Below are positions 33,874 through 42,029 of a stretch of 64,000 bases of DNA, piece by piece. This DNA comes from Sphingobium nicotianae (lineage in GTDB: Bacteria > Pseudomonadota > Alphaproteobacteria > Sphingomonadales > Sphingomonadaceae). The notes under the pieces are model-generated. The model had not been told where the DNA came from and made no database searches. It worked only from the letters and a program-made list of their open reading frames with translations. The stretch covers positions 61,840 to 125,839 of the forward strand of contig NZ_JAHGAW010000015.1 of NCBI RefSeq assembly GCF_018603885.1, read 5' to 3'. The position numbers and the translations under genes are program-made. Each line of letters begins with the position of its first letter. Position 1 is the first letter of the stretch.

Positions 33874-35217
33874 TTAGCGCCCGCGGCGGGGCGGTATTCC
33901 GCCGAAGGTGACGATGCTTTCGGCACCGTTGGTGCCCAGCGCCGATACGCCGAGGAAATTGTCGTCGACGATCACGCCCTTGATGACGGCCTGCGCCGTA
34001 TCGCCCCCGGCCACATCGACATGGTCGGTCCATTCATATTTGTCGGCGCGTTTCCAGTAGATGCGGTAGCCGGTGGCGCCGGTGGCGGGCTTCCAGTCGA
34101 CCCTGGCGCCGGTCACCACCCGGCCGAAATTGCTCTCGCCGGCAGGGGCTTCGCTATAGGCTGGCGCCAGGGTCACAGCCTCGGGCGCCGCCGGCGCGCT
34201 GGCAAGCCGGCGGAGCGTGGCGACATTGATCGCCGTTACCTTGGCCAGATAGGGGAAGTCCATCTTGTCGGGCGTGTCGCCAAAGCCCGGGCGCAGGTCC
34301 TGGTGCTGAGCGGCGAAATCTTCAAGGCCGACCGAGAAGCGCACCGCTGCCGGAAAGCCGGCCTCGAGAAACGCCGTGTGGTCGCCGCCGCGGCCGAAGC
34401 GGTCCGGACGGCGAACGGTGAGGACGTCCAGCCCGCCCGGAATGGTCTTGGCGACGTCGCGGATCGTCCTAGCGAGCGCGCGCGAGGGACTGTCGTCCTC
34501 GGCCCCGCTAGCGCGGCGCACTAGCTGCGTGTTGATCGGCGCCGCCGCCTCGATGCCTTCGGAGAAGACCCGGACGCGGTCGGCGACCACCATCCCGTCG
34601 GCCTGGCGGCGCGTGTTGCCGACGATGTCGTTGTTGAGCACCGCGGTCACGGTCCAGCCGCGTTCCTTGGCCGTGGTCGCGAGCAGCCTGCCGCCCAGCA
34701 GACCCTGCTCCTCGCCCGAGAGCGCCGCATAGACGATCGTGGCGTTGAACTTCTCCTTCGAGAGCAGGCGGGCGGCCTCGAGCACCAGCACCGTGCCCGA
34801 GCCATCGTCATTGGCGCCCGGCGCATCGGCGGTGCTGTTCATGACGTCGGTCACGCGGCTGTCGATATGGCCCATCACGATCACGACACGATTGGGCTCG
34901 GTGCCCGGCTGGATGCCGAGGACGTCGACGATATTGACGCCGCTCGGCGCCCGCTCGTTGGTGAAAACGCGCTCGATCATGGAGGTCTGGATGCAGTTGC
35001 CGCACTGCTTGCTGATCTTGTCCAGCTCGCTCTGGAACCAGCGCCGCGCCGCGCCGATGCCGCGCTTCGGATCGTCGACAAGGGACGCGCTGTGCCGGGT
35101 CCCGAAGCTGACGAGCTTTTCGTCATCGGCCTTCAGCCGGGCTGCGCTCGGCATTTCCTGGGCCGTGGCGACGGTGGACAACAACATGGCCGTGAGGGCG
35201 AGGTAGGAGGTGCGCAT
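33874..35217 (-). CDS. secreted M28-family metallopeptidase 1
   Basis: A 447-residue exported zinc aminopeptidase. Signal peptide about 1-19 (MRTSYLALTAMLLSTVATAQ). Di-zinc ligands and catalytic residues are in order: His in VMGHIDSR, Asp in PGANDDGSG, Glu-Glu in SGEEQGLLGG, Asp in NNDIVGN and His in GGDHTAFLE. A fibronectin-III-like segment follows at the C-terminus (VDWKPATGATGYRIYWKRAD). It lies about 98 bp downstream of the second M28 gene on the same strand. It would trim peptides in the periplasm or outside the cell. Confidence 0.9.
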   Translation of the reverse strand: MRTSYLALTAMLLSTVATAQEMPSAARLKADDEKLVSFGTRHSASLVDDPKRGIGAARRWFQSELDKISKQCGNCIQTSMIERVFTNERAPSGVNIVDVLGIQPGTEPNRVVIVMGHIDSRVTDVMNSTADAPGANDDGSGTVLVLEAARLLSKEKFNATIVYAALSGEEQGLLGGRLLATTAKERGWTVTAVLNNDIVGNTRRQADGMVVADRVRVFSEGIEAAAPINTQLVRRASGAEDDSPSRALARTIRDVAKTIPGGLDVLTVRRPDRFGRGGDHTAFLEAGFPAAVRFSVGLEDFAAQHQDLRPGFGDTPDKMDFPYLAKVTAINVATLRRLASAPAAPEAVTLAPAYSEAPAGESNFGRVVTGARVDWKPATGATGYRIYWKRADKYEWTDHVDVAGGDTAQAVIKGVIVDDNFLGVSALGTNGAESIVTFGGIPPRRGR

Positions 35218-35315
35218 CAGCTTATCCCTGTTCAGTTGTGTGCGGCGTGGTCTTGCGAGCCGAAAGGACCGATCTCCGGGCGGGGCGACCACCTGCTTCC
35301 CCGCCCGTCCGATCG

Positions 35316-36959
35316 TCAGTTTTCCGAAGGGTCCTCATACTCGAAAGGATCGGTCGGCGCCGGCTGGGTTGGCAACGGTTTGCGGGGCAGCGTCTTTGCG
35401 CTGTTCGCCGATTGAAACAGCATGCCGGCCAGCACCACTGCCCCCTGGCGCATATCTTCCGCCTTCAGATGATCGAAGGTGTCGATGCTGGTGTGGTGGA
35501 CGCGGCTGCCATAATCGAGCGGATCCTGGATGAACTGAAACCCTGGCGCGCCGACCGCCTGGATGTAGACATGATCGGTGGACCCGGTGGACTGGGCCGC
35601 CACGCTGTTCGCGCCCAAGCTGGCGAAGGGCGTCAGCCATTCCTTGAGCAGCGGCACCGCGGCGACATTGCCTTCCGCATGGATGCCGCGCAGCCTGCCC
35701 GACCCATTGTCGATGTTGAAATAGGCCTTTAGGTCGCCATAGCCCGGCTGCGGAAGGATCGGGAAGCGATAGCGATAGCGCTGCGTTTGCTCCATGCTGC
35801 CCTCTGCTCCGGCTCCCGGCGCCAGTGCGCGCTTGGCGAGGTGGGCATCGACCCAGGCCATGGAACCGAGCAGACCCTGCTCCTCTCCGGCCCACAGGGC
35901 GAAGCGAATGGTGCGCTTGGGCTTGATGCCAAGCTTTGAGAGAATGCGCGCCGCCTCCATGATCATGGAACTGCCCGCTGCATTGTCCGACGCGCCGTCG
36001 CCCGCGGCCCAGCTGTCGAGATGCGCGCCGGCCATCACATAGCCGGCCTTGGGATCCGTGCCGGGGATCTCGGCGACGATGTTGTAGGCATTGTGGTCGC
36101 TGTCGTCGAAGACAACGTCGCTGGCGATCTCCAGCACCGGGGCAGGGCCAACCTTGGCGAGGCGGGCGAGGCGTCGATAATCCTCGGCCGCGATCTCGAC
36201 GCCGGGAAGCAAAGCCTCGTCTCCGACGCGAAACCGGTTGCCCGTGCCGTGCAGCAGCTTGCCGTCGCGCTGGGAAATGCGCGCCCAGGCCACCGCGCCC
36301 TCGGCTTTCAGGAAGGCATCGAGCTTGCGAGCGAAACCCGAGTTTGCAAGACGCTTTTCGACCTCGGCTGGATCCCAGTCCGGCGGAGTAAATTTGTCGC
36401 GCTTGGCGATGTCTTCGCTCGTCAGTCGTTTGAAGGCCGGCTCACCTGGCTCGCTGCCGTCGCCGGGCATCGATATGAGCACGATCTTGCCGCCGAGCTT
36501 GCCACGCCAGGCATCGAAATCGCGCTCCTTCATCATGGGTGCGACGATGACCGGCGCGCTGACAACGCCGTTGGTTGCGGGCGTCCAGGCGACCGGAATG
36601 GAGGTCAACGCGATGGGTCGGGGCGAGACCATCTGCGCATGGGCGCTCCTGACCCACCAACCGCGCCCGAAATTGAAACCTTCCTTGTGGACATTGGCGA
36701 GGCCCCAGGCCCGAAACTGCCCGGCGGTCCACTCCTCCGCGGCGCGCATCTGCGGTGAATTGGTCATGCGGCCGCCGATCCCGTCGGTCAGATGTTCGGC
36801 CGTCTGCATCACCTCGCTGCGGTTGAATCCTTCGTCGATGATGCGATTGAGGTCGTCCGCCTGCTGCGCGCCGGCAGCACCGGGCATGACGGCAAGGCAC
36901 AACGCCATGACCGCCGCAGAACCATAACCAAACCGCCCGAAACGCCCCCTGTCGATCAT
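35316..36959 (-). CDS. secreted M28-family metallopeptidase 2 with PA-domain insert
   Basis: A 547-residue carboxypeptidase-Q-like protein. Signal peptide about 1-31 (ends PGAAGAQ). A PA-like insert lies at about 115-255. The catalytic core has AGAHLDSWAAGDGASDNAAG, WAGEEQGLLGS, FNIDNGSG and HHTSIDTFDH, giving all five metal ligands and the catalytic Glu. The start MIDRGRFGR (36959) precedes the signal peptide; a longer frame begins at 37001. With the other M28 peptidase and the TonB receptors it suggests use of external peptides. Confidence 0.9.
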   Translation of the reverse strand: MIDRGRFGRFGYGSAAVMALCLAVMPGAAGAQQADDLNRIIDEGFNRSEVMQTAEHLTDGIGGRMTNSPQMRAAEEWTAGQFRAWGLANVHKEGFNFGRGWWVRSAHAQMVSPRPIALTSIPVAWTPATNGVVSAPVIVAPMMKERDFDAWRGKLGGKIVLISMPGDGSEPGEPAFKRLTSEDIAKRDKFTPPDWDPAEVEKRLANSGFARKLDAFLKAEGAVAWARISQRDGKLLHGTGNRFRVGDEALLPGVEIAAEDYRRLARLAKVGPAPVLEIASDVVFDDSDHNAYNIVAEIPGTDPKAGYVMAGAHLDSWAAGDGASDNAAGSSMIMEAARILSKLGIKPKRTIRFALWAGEEQGLLGSMAWVDAHLAKRALAPGAGAEGSMEQTQRYRYRFPILPQPGYGDLKAYFNIDNGSGRLRGIHAEGNVAAVPLLKEWLTPFASLGANSVAAQSTGSTDHVYIQAVGAPGFQFIQDPLDYGSRVHHTSIDTFDHLKAEDMRQGAVVLAGMLFQSANSAKTLPRKPLPTQPAPTDPFEYEDPSEN

Positions 36960-37560
36960 TCTCAACCTCCTTGTCGCGCATTGTTGCGCGCACCGCCGCA
37001 TTTATATTCAATGACGCAGGAGATGCCCGGTCCCGCCGGAAAAATATTGCCGGGTCCGCCATGTCCGGTCCAATTCGGAATGATGGTGCGGGTTGGCCGG
37101 ATACCATGAAATACCAGGATTGAAGGTGGCCGACAGCGAAGGGCCGGCGTGCGCGGCGACAATGTTCCCGCGTTGTTGGCGACGTCCGTGGACGCTGCAG
37201 AATGTTGAAAAGAGAAATAATGGTGCCGGGGACGGAGTCGAATAGGGCACTTAACCAGCTGATAAGCCGTCGAAAAAATTATCGATGAAATCGATCGTAC
37301 CATCAAAAGTACCATGCGATCCGTATCCGTACGAGGTTCGACTCCCAATTGAGGTGAGGCGGGCCCCAGCTAGGATGAACCGCAATTTTCCCAGATCGTA
37401 ACGATATATTTTCGGCAAAGTCTGACGATCCGGACTGGCGGCTTTTGGAAATCGAAATCTGGCGGCTGACGTTCAGGATTGGATTCGCGATGATGAATCT
37501 TCGGAAAGCGCACCGCAAATTGCGCCGCGTTCCGCTTCATGCGCATGATCTTTTTTGTCC
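36960..37560. other. 601-bp non-coding junction between core region and accessory island
   Basis: Upstream region of the M28 peptidase gene and downstream region of the PIN gene. It is AT-richer to the right (37,200-37,420). It contains a tRNA-3'-end-like segment at 37221-37242 and, 90 bp further on, a plus-strand GAGGTTCGACTCCC (about 37327-37340) that also resembles a T arm. No gene with coding character was found. This is the probable left edge of the island. Confidence 0.55.
37221..37242 (-). other. tRNA/tmRNA 3'-end-like segment, possible attachment site
   Basis: On the minus strand the end of this segment reads CGACTCCGTCCCCGGCACCA after TT, that is a T-loop (TTCGACT), stem bases, an acceptor strand and CCA. 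It is one base shorter than the canonical 23 and the sequence before it does not fold into a cloverleaf. It is therefore not a tRNA gene but looks like the tRNA half of an att site left by a tyrosine recombinase. Confidence 0.45.
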
Positions 37561-38058
37561 TCAACCACCTGCGGAATATCGTTTCAGGCGCGCAGTAACC
37601 TCGGCCCCTGGAAGGCGGCATCGGGGATGACCGGATATGGTGGTCAACCCAGCGTGAAGCCGTTCGCAATCCAGCACGGCGTGCGCCTCAAGCTGATCGC
37701 AGATCCAGAGTACTCCGTTGGTAGCTACACCTTGATCGCTCGCAAAGCGACGCAGTGCGCCGTCGCCGGTGAGCAATGCCCAATTCCTGCTCTCCGCGAT
37801 CGCGAAAGCAAAAGTGTCGGGTGTGGAGAGGGCAGTTCGCTCACGACGAACAACAATGGCCCTGGCAAGCTCTGATGAATCCAGTTCCTCCACTCTTAAG
37901 CCCAACGCCAGAAGCTGCTCTCCAAGTTCTCCCTTGAGCTCTCTGTCGAAAAGTAGGTCGGGTACAGCGAACTCGAACGGCAGGCTAAACAGATCCTGGA
38001 GGAAGCTGCCTCGTTCCAGATCAATAATGACTGAAGTGTCCGAAACGAGGATAGGCAA
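37561..38058 (-). CDS. PIN-domain protein
   Basis: A 165-residue protein with a PIN-type RNase fold. The acidic residues sit where expected: Asp7 in LVSDTSVIIDLERG, Glu40 in FDRELKGELGE, Asp81 in ALSTPDTFAFAIAE and Asp99 in LLTGDGALRRFA. The best match in memory is DUF3368-like PIN proteins. The start is a TTG (38058) three bases after the stop of the XRE-ImmA gene, so it is probably translated by coupling. XRE-ImmA plus PIN is an arrangement predicted as a toxin-antitoxin-like pair. The C-terminal 35 residues are basic and not part of the PIN core. Confidence 0.8.
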   Translation of the reverse strand: MPILVSDTSVIIDLERGSFLQDLFSLPFEFAVPDLLFDRELKGELGEQLLALGLRVEELDSSELARAIVVRRERTALSTPDTFAFAIAESRNWALLTGDGALRRFASDQGVATNGVLWICDQLEAHAVLDCERLHAGLTTISGHPRCRLPGAEVTARLKRYSAGG

Positions 38059-38061
38059 GGG

Positions 38062-39126
38062 CTACACCATATTCTGATCCAATCGCGCATCGAGCTCGCG
38101 CACCGATATACCGAGCAACTCTGCTGCCCTTGCTTCTCCAATAACACGCTCAGCCAATGCTCTATAGCATAGTCGTTCGAAACGCCGAGGCTCTTCGACT
38201 TCGGGTTGAATAAACCCGGGTTCCTCATAGGGCGGAGAACGCCAACCACGCTCCGTGAATACACGGAATAGCCGACCAAACGTAGCTTGATTGAGGATCC
38301 CAAGGTCCTTGCACCGATAAGCAAGAGCTTGAATGCTGACCCCGAAGCGCTCCTTAAGAGCTACAAGTTCACCAATACTGATCATCGAGCGGTGTGCGCC
38401 AATCTCCGCCCGGATAACATCCGCAGGCATCAGAAAAGCACCAGCGAAACGATGCGCAGCTTTCTCCTCATCAACATCCGCAGCAGGCGCGAGCACCATG
38501 TGCCCAAGTTCATGGGCCAAATTGAAGCGCTTCCGCTCCGACCAAGAGCTCTTCTTGATGACGATAACCCGCGCCGCCGTTCGATCTTTCCGGCGAACCT
38601 TGGCCGCTAGGCCGTCGATGTCATCCAGATCGACCGAAAGGACTTTGATGCCACGTTCCTCAAGCAACTCGGCGAGCTTGGGTATGGGGTCATTACCGAG
38701 GCCCCAATCGTCGCGAACCGATCGCGCAGCATCCTCTGCGTCGCGAATATCTGCCACAGGATGAGGCGCGCTGCGCGGCTGTTCCCAGTCAACGCTGCGA
38801 AGGTTTAGTAGATCTTCAAGCGCTAGGTAGCGCTCCAGAAGATGGATCGTGCGCGCCTCGAGTTGAGCCTCCTCCCGCGCCGAAGCTGCCGACTTCTTCC
38901 GAAAATCTACGCCTTCAAGTTCGAGCTCTTCCGCACTCAGCAGATAGTCTACGGACACGTTTAGCGCTTCCGCCAGCGAAATTAACGCCGCAGACCCCGG
39001 CATATCTTCATCTCGTTCATATTTTCCGATTGCCTGAGCAGAAACGCGATTGCCGATCGCATCCGATAGGCCGCGCAGCGAAAGACCGGCGGCAGATCGT
39101 GCCACCTTCAGCTTGCGTCCAATCAT
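38062..39126 (-). CDS. XRE helix-turn-helix and ImmA/IrrE metallopeptidase fusion regulator
   Basis: A 354-residue regulator. Residues 1-65 are an XRE helix-turn-helix (GLSLRGLSDAIGNRVSAQAI, GKYERDEDMP). Residues about 125-290 are an ImmA/IrrE zinc peptidase with HELGH at 205-209 and the third-ligand region EEKAAHRFAGAFLMP. In ImmA, IrrE and CapP systems such peptidases cut a partner repressor after DNA damage; here sensor and DNA-binding parts are in one chain. It lies opposite the peptide-E2/E1-JAB operon across an inverted repeat and just before the PIN gene. Confidence 0.9.
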   Translation of the reverse strand: MIGRKLKVARSAAGLSLRGLSDAIGNRVSAQAIGKYERDEDMPGSAALISLAEALNVSVDYLLSAEELELEGVDFRKKSAASAREEAQLEARTIHLLERYLALEDLLNLRSVDWEQPRSAPHPVADIRDAEDAARSVRDDWGLGNDPIPKLAELLEERGIKVLSVDLDDIDGLAAKVRRKDRTAARVIVIKKSSWSERKRFNLAHELGHMVLAPAADVDEEKAAHRFAGAFLMPADVIRAEIGAHRSMISIGELVALKERFGVSIQALAYRCKDLGILNQATFGRLFRVFTERGWRSPPYEEPGFIQPEVEEPRRFERLCYRALAERVIGEARAAELLGISVRELDARLDQNMV

Positions 39127-39144
39127 ATCGACCTCCTGTCTCGT

Positions 39145-39255
39145 GGTTTACAAAATGCCATGTAGTGACATTTTTGTAAACCGTTACCCCTTGAATATGA
39201 GAAAATCGTTCCCACGTGAGGTGCATAAGCTCGGATTTTTCGGGCTTTGTAAACC
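39145..39255. promoter_or_regulatory. operator sites between the XRE-ImmA gene and the conjugation operon
   Basis: GGTTTACAAAA at 39145-39155 is matched by its exact complement TTTTGTAAACC at 39172-39182, giving 11-bp arms with a 16-bp centre, just upstream of the XRE-ImmA start. A third half-site, TTTGTAAACC, is at 39246-39255, immediately before the ribosome site (GAGGTC) of the peptide gene. The arrangement suggests that one regulator controls both directions. Confidence 0.75.
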
Positions 39256-39267
39256 TCGAGGTCAATT

Positions 39268-39417
39268 ATGTCGAACGAGAATAAGCCCGACCATCCGCCA
39301 CATCCAGATCATCCTCAGCACCCGGACGTCCCCAAGGGACCGCCGAGCCACACGCCCGGACTTCCCGACGGCCCGCCCGTCCCCTCCAGGCCCCCTTCAC
39401 ATCGCCCCGTCGGCTGA
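39268..39417 (+). CDS. 49-residue Pro/His-rich peptide ending in glycine, candidate modifier
   Basis: ATG at 39268 with a GAGGTC ribosome site 8 bp upstream, TGA at 39415-39417. It begins MSNENKPDHPPHPDHPQHPD and ends RPPSHRPVG. Hand counts give 17 prolines and 6 histidines in 49 residues, so it cannot form a beta-grasp ubiquitin fold and is probably extended. The C-terminal Gly is what an E1 enzyme needs on its substrate, and the next gene, 5 bp downstream, encodes an E2-E1 fusion. I do not recognise the peptide. It could be a modifier, a substrate or a leader peptide. Confidence 0.6.
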   Translation: MSNENKPDHPPHPDHPQHPDVPKGPPSHTPGLPDGPPVPSRPPSHRPVG

Positions 39418-39422
39418 GGGCG

Positions 39423-41186
39423 ATGGTCACAAAGGAACAGCAGAACACCGACTGGTGGAAGTGTTGGCCGTCTCTGTATGAAGCTGAGATGGCCGCCTTC
39501 GCGGCGCGCGGCGCGACAGTGCAGACGCGCCACGACCGTCATGGCCTGCTTATTCTCGAGGTGGAATGGCCCTTACAGGTTGGCTCCGTATCCCTCGAGA
39601 TTGGCTACTCGCCGCTACATCCGTTCCATAGACCGGTTGTATCAGCGCGAGGTCTCCAACTCGAACGTCATCAACACCCCTTTGATGGGGGACTGTGCTT
39701 GCTCGTTCCAGATTCGGGGCAATGGTACCCGCACCAGAAAGTTGCAGATCTAATAGAAGAGCAATTGAGTAAGATCTTGAGGGTCAATGAGCTTCGCAGC
39801 AATGAAAATTGGGCTGAAGCTGCAGAGATTGAAGAACAAGCTCCCGATCCCTTGGCCGCCTACTATACTCATGCTGCTGAACCGGTTTCGGCAGCTTATT
39901 TTGCCAGCCCGACCGCCGTTCCGCCCCAAAACTGCGGAGTAGCTGAATTTTCAATCAACGCCCGAGCACGCGGCGAGAAAGTCCAACACTTCGAGGCATT
40001 GCTTCACACAGCCAAACCCGTAAGCGGCAAATGGCTTGCCCAGCCCTTTGAGCCAAAGTGGCTTGGGGCTTGGAGTCGCACAAACGGGCGGTGGGTCCGA
40101 CTGGAGCGGCCGCTGCCGCAAAGTGCAGACGATCTGCTAGCGCTCGCAGACGCCGAAATTGCACGCCAAGCACTTATCAATCCGGCCTATCGGCAGCTTC
40201 AGCACATGGGCAAGGCGGATCTTAGCCTTACAGCGATCGTGTTTGAAGACGAGGTGGCCTACGGAGCACGTCAGCTCGGAGACGGATGGCTATTTATCGC
40301 TAGTCGGAAAGTAGGAAAAAAGGGGCAACGTTCGGTTTCGTTGATCAGAGGCTTCGGGATATCGGACGATCTTTTCTCCCGGGTGCCCGTCGCGGCCGCG
40401 ATGCGTAGCAAGAATATCCTCCTCTTCGGATGCGGCGCGATCGGTAGTTTTGTTGCGCTGGAACTTGCTCGAGCCGGCATAGGAAAGCTCACAATTCTTG
40501 ACTATGATATCGTCGAACCAGGGAATAGCGTTCGTTGGCCGCTAGGACGCTCCGCTTGGGGTGTGCCCAAAACAGCGGCTTTGAGGGACTTCTTAGTCGC
40601 CAACTATCCGTCGACAAATATCGAAGCCCTTGCAGGCCGCCTTGGGGAAACTACGACCAGCCTCGAAACTGCTCAGTTGGCGAAGAGTAGTCCGCGCGAT
40701 CAACTCAGAACAATGATTGAGGGCGTCGATCTTGTCATTGACGCAACCGCCTCGACCGAATGCCAGCTTGCCCTTTCCAACGAATGCCGTGCTCTCGGCA
40801 AGCCTCTGGTCATTGGCTATGCAACAGAGGGCGTTGTTGGAGGCGTCGTGGCACGATTTCGGCCAGCCGCCTCCGCCTGCTGGGTTTGCTTAAACGAGCA
40901 TTGGGAAGACAAAAGCATTGCGCTTCCACCCGCAAATCCGACCGCCACAGTTCTGCCCATCGGCTGTAACTCGCCTACATTCACGGGCGGCTCATTCGAT
41001 CTGCAGGAGGTCTCTCTTGAGGTCGTTCGTAGCGCCATCGGTCTTCTGGCGCCCAATGCATTCGACGCCGGCGACTGGGATTGGTCTTCTCTGACGTTGG
41101 CCGAAGGGGAACGCCGTTGCCTTCCCACTTGGCGATCGGGCCATCTGGCCCCCCATCCTCGTTGTGCTGGCTGCGGCCACCCGTGA
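39423..41186 (+). CDS. E2-E1 fusion: ubiquitin-conjugating-like domain plus ThiF/E1 adenylation domain
   Basis: A 587-residue protein. Residues 1-125 look like a bacterial E2 with the catalytic Cys92 in HPFDGGLCLLVPDSGQWY. Residues about 325-587 are a ThiF/E1 domain: nucleotide loop LLFGCGAIGS (334-343), acidic LTILDYDIVEPGNSVRWPLG (357-376, with Asp360 and Arg371), Lys383, a zinc site of CWVC (486-489) and CAGC (581-584), and Cys515 in PIGCNSPTFTGG as a candidate E1 thioester residue. The layout recalls Cap2 of type II CBASS, but no CD-NTase is near. Its TGA overlaps the JAB gene start (GTGA). Confidence 0.88.
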   Translation: MVTKEQQNTDWWKCWPSLYEAEMAAFAARGATVQTRHDRHGLLILEVEWPLQVGSVSLEIGYSPLHPFHRPVVSARGLQLERHQHPFDGGLCLLVPDSGQWYPHQKVADLIEEQLSKILRVNELRSNENWAEAAEIEEQAPDPLAAYYTHAAEPVSAAYFASPTAVPPQNCGVAEFSINARARGEKVQHFEALLHTAKPVSGKWLAQPFEPKWLGAWSRTNGRWVRLERPLPQSADDLLALADAEIARQALINPAYRQLQHMGKADLSLTAIVFEDEVAYGARQLGDGWLFIASRKVGKKGQRSVSLIRGFGISDDLFSRVPVAAAMRSKNILLFGCGAIGSFVALELARAGIGKLTILDYDIVEPGNSVRWPLGRSAWGVPKTAALRDFLVANYPSTNIEALAGRLGETTTSLETAQLAKSSPRDQLRTMIEGVDLVIDATASTECQLALSNECRALGKPLVIGYATEGVVGGVVARFRPAASACWVCLNEHWEDKSIALPPANPTATVLPIGCNSPTFTGGSFDLQEVSLEVVRSAIGLLAPNAFDAGDWDWSSLTLAEGERRCLPTWRSGHLAPHPRCAGCGHP

Positions 41187-41707
41187 CGACCTGGCTCTCA
41201 CGGGACGTAGCCGACGCAATTCAGCTCCTTGCTACCACCTACTATCCTGTTGAGACCGGTGGTGTTCTACTCGGATGGCGCGACGGGGAAGACAGGATAG
41301 TTACAGGCCTGACGGGTCCTGGGCCGAGGGCTCTCCACGGGCGACATACGTTTCTGCCTGATCACCGATGGCAGGTCGCCCAAATCGAACAGGCTTTCGC
41401 TGCCTCATCCGGTGATCTTGATTATCTCGGGGATTGGCACACACATCCTGACGGTATCGCTTCTATGAGCGAAATGGACCGCAAAACGCTTGCCAGGATT
41501 GAACGGCGGGTCCGATCGCCGCTCATGCTCATTGCGGCAGGAGCCGCAGAGAGTTGGGCAATAAATAGCTGGATTGGTCGTCGGTCAGGATTCCTTTCCA
41601 GGCTGCCTCCCCGTATCGAGCCTACACGACTGTTTGAACTGTCGATGGGTTGGCCATTCTACATTGCAACTCATGACTTGGACGCCGCGGAGCTAGGCGA
41701 GCCTTAG
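41183..41707 (+). CDS. JAB/JAMM-domain metalloprotease, likely deconjugase
   Basis: A 174-residue protein with a full JAMM motif: Glu24 in YYPVETGGVLLGW, His86 and His88 in LGDWHTHPD, and Ser96/Asp99 in SMSEMD. It should therefore be an active zinc isopeptidase, like Cap3 or BilD, able to mature a modifier or remove it from targets. The GTG start at 41183 overlaps the E2-E1 stop by GTGA; the open frame also runs further upstream inside the E1 gene, without JAB similarity. It is the third gene of the operon. Confidence 0.88.
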   Translation: MTTWLSRDVADAIQLLATTYYPVETGGVLLGWRDGEDRIVTGLTGPGPRALHGRHTFLPDHRWQVAQIEQAFAASSGDLDYLGDWHTHPDGIASMSEMDRKTLARIERRVRSPLMLIAAGAAESWAINSWIGRRSGFLSRLPPRIEPTRLFELSMGWPFYIATHDLDAAELGEP

Positions 41708-42029
41708 CAACAGCCTCCGATTTCCTATTTCGCCCGCACAAAAGAACGATCGCTTTCGGGCAGCAAGAGCGCGCCTCAGAACGGCTGAAATCCGGGGCTC
41801 ACTGACCGGCCACCACGCTGCCAGATCGATCTCCATGCCCCTGAGTCCGCTCACCCAGCTTCCGGTCCTCGCGCTGCAGTGGCAGACCACGACCTTTACC
41901 TAGCCATCAGATGATCCCAAACATTAAGCCAAGTCGGTATAATCTTGGCGAACGTGCTTGTCTTTGCGCGGCCCCTAATTCAATCGCATAGCATCGGGCG
42001 TCACTTCGCCGCCCAATAGTCGGGTGAGG
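41708..42029. other. 322-bp gap between the JAB gene and gajA
   Basis: No gene recognised. Short frames on both strands have no coding character or known motif. A promoter for gajAB is expected near the right end; the AT-rich part at about 41,915-41,995 is the likeliest place. Base composition moves toward higher GC into gajA, so the two defence modules probably have different origins. Confidence 0.5.

Noticed and set aside
33734..34033. N-terminal extension of the GIY-YIG protein to 203 residues
   Set aside because: The extension translates the flanking palindromic repeat (SFPRTRESS) and antisense of the M28 peptidase gene; the domain starts at MSREVDPF.
37221..37300. Complete tRNA or tmRNA gene on the minus strand
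   Set aside because: Only the T-loop/acceptor/CCA end is present; no D arm, anticodon arm or matching 5' acceptor strand precedes it, and the segment is one base short.
39268..41707. Type II CBASS
   Set aside because: The E2-E1 and JAB genes fit Cap2 and Cap3, but no CD-NTase or CBASS effector is encoded in the neighbourhood.
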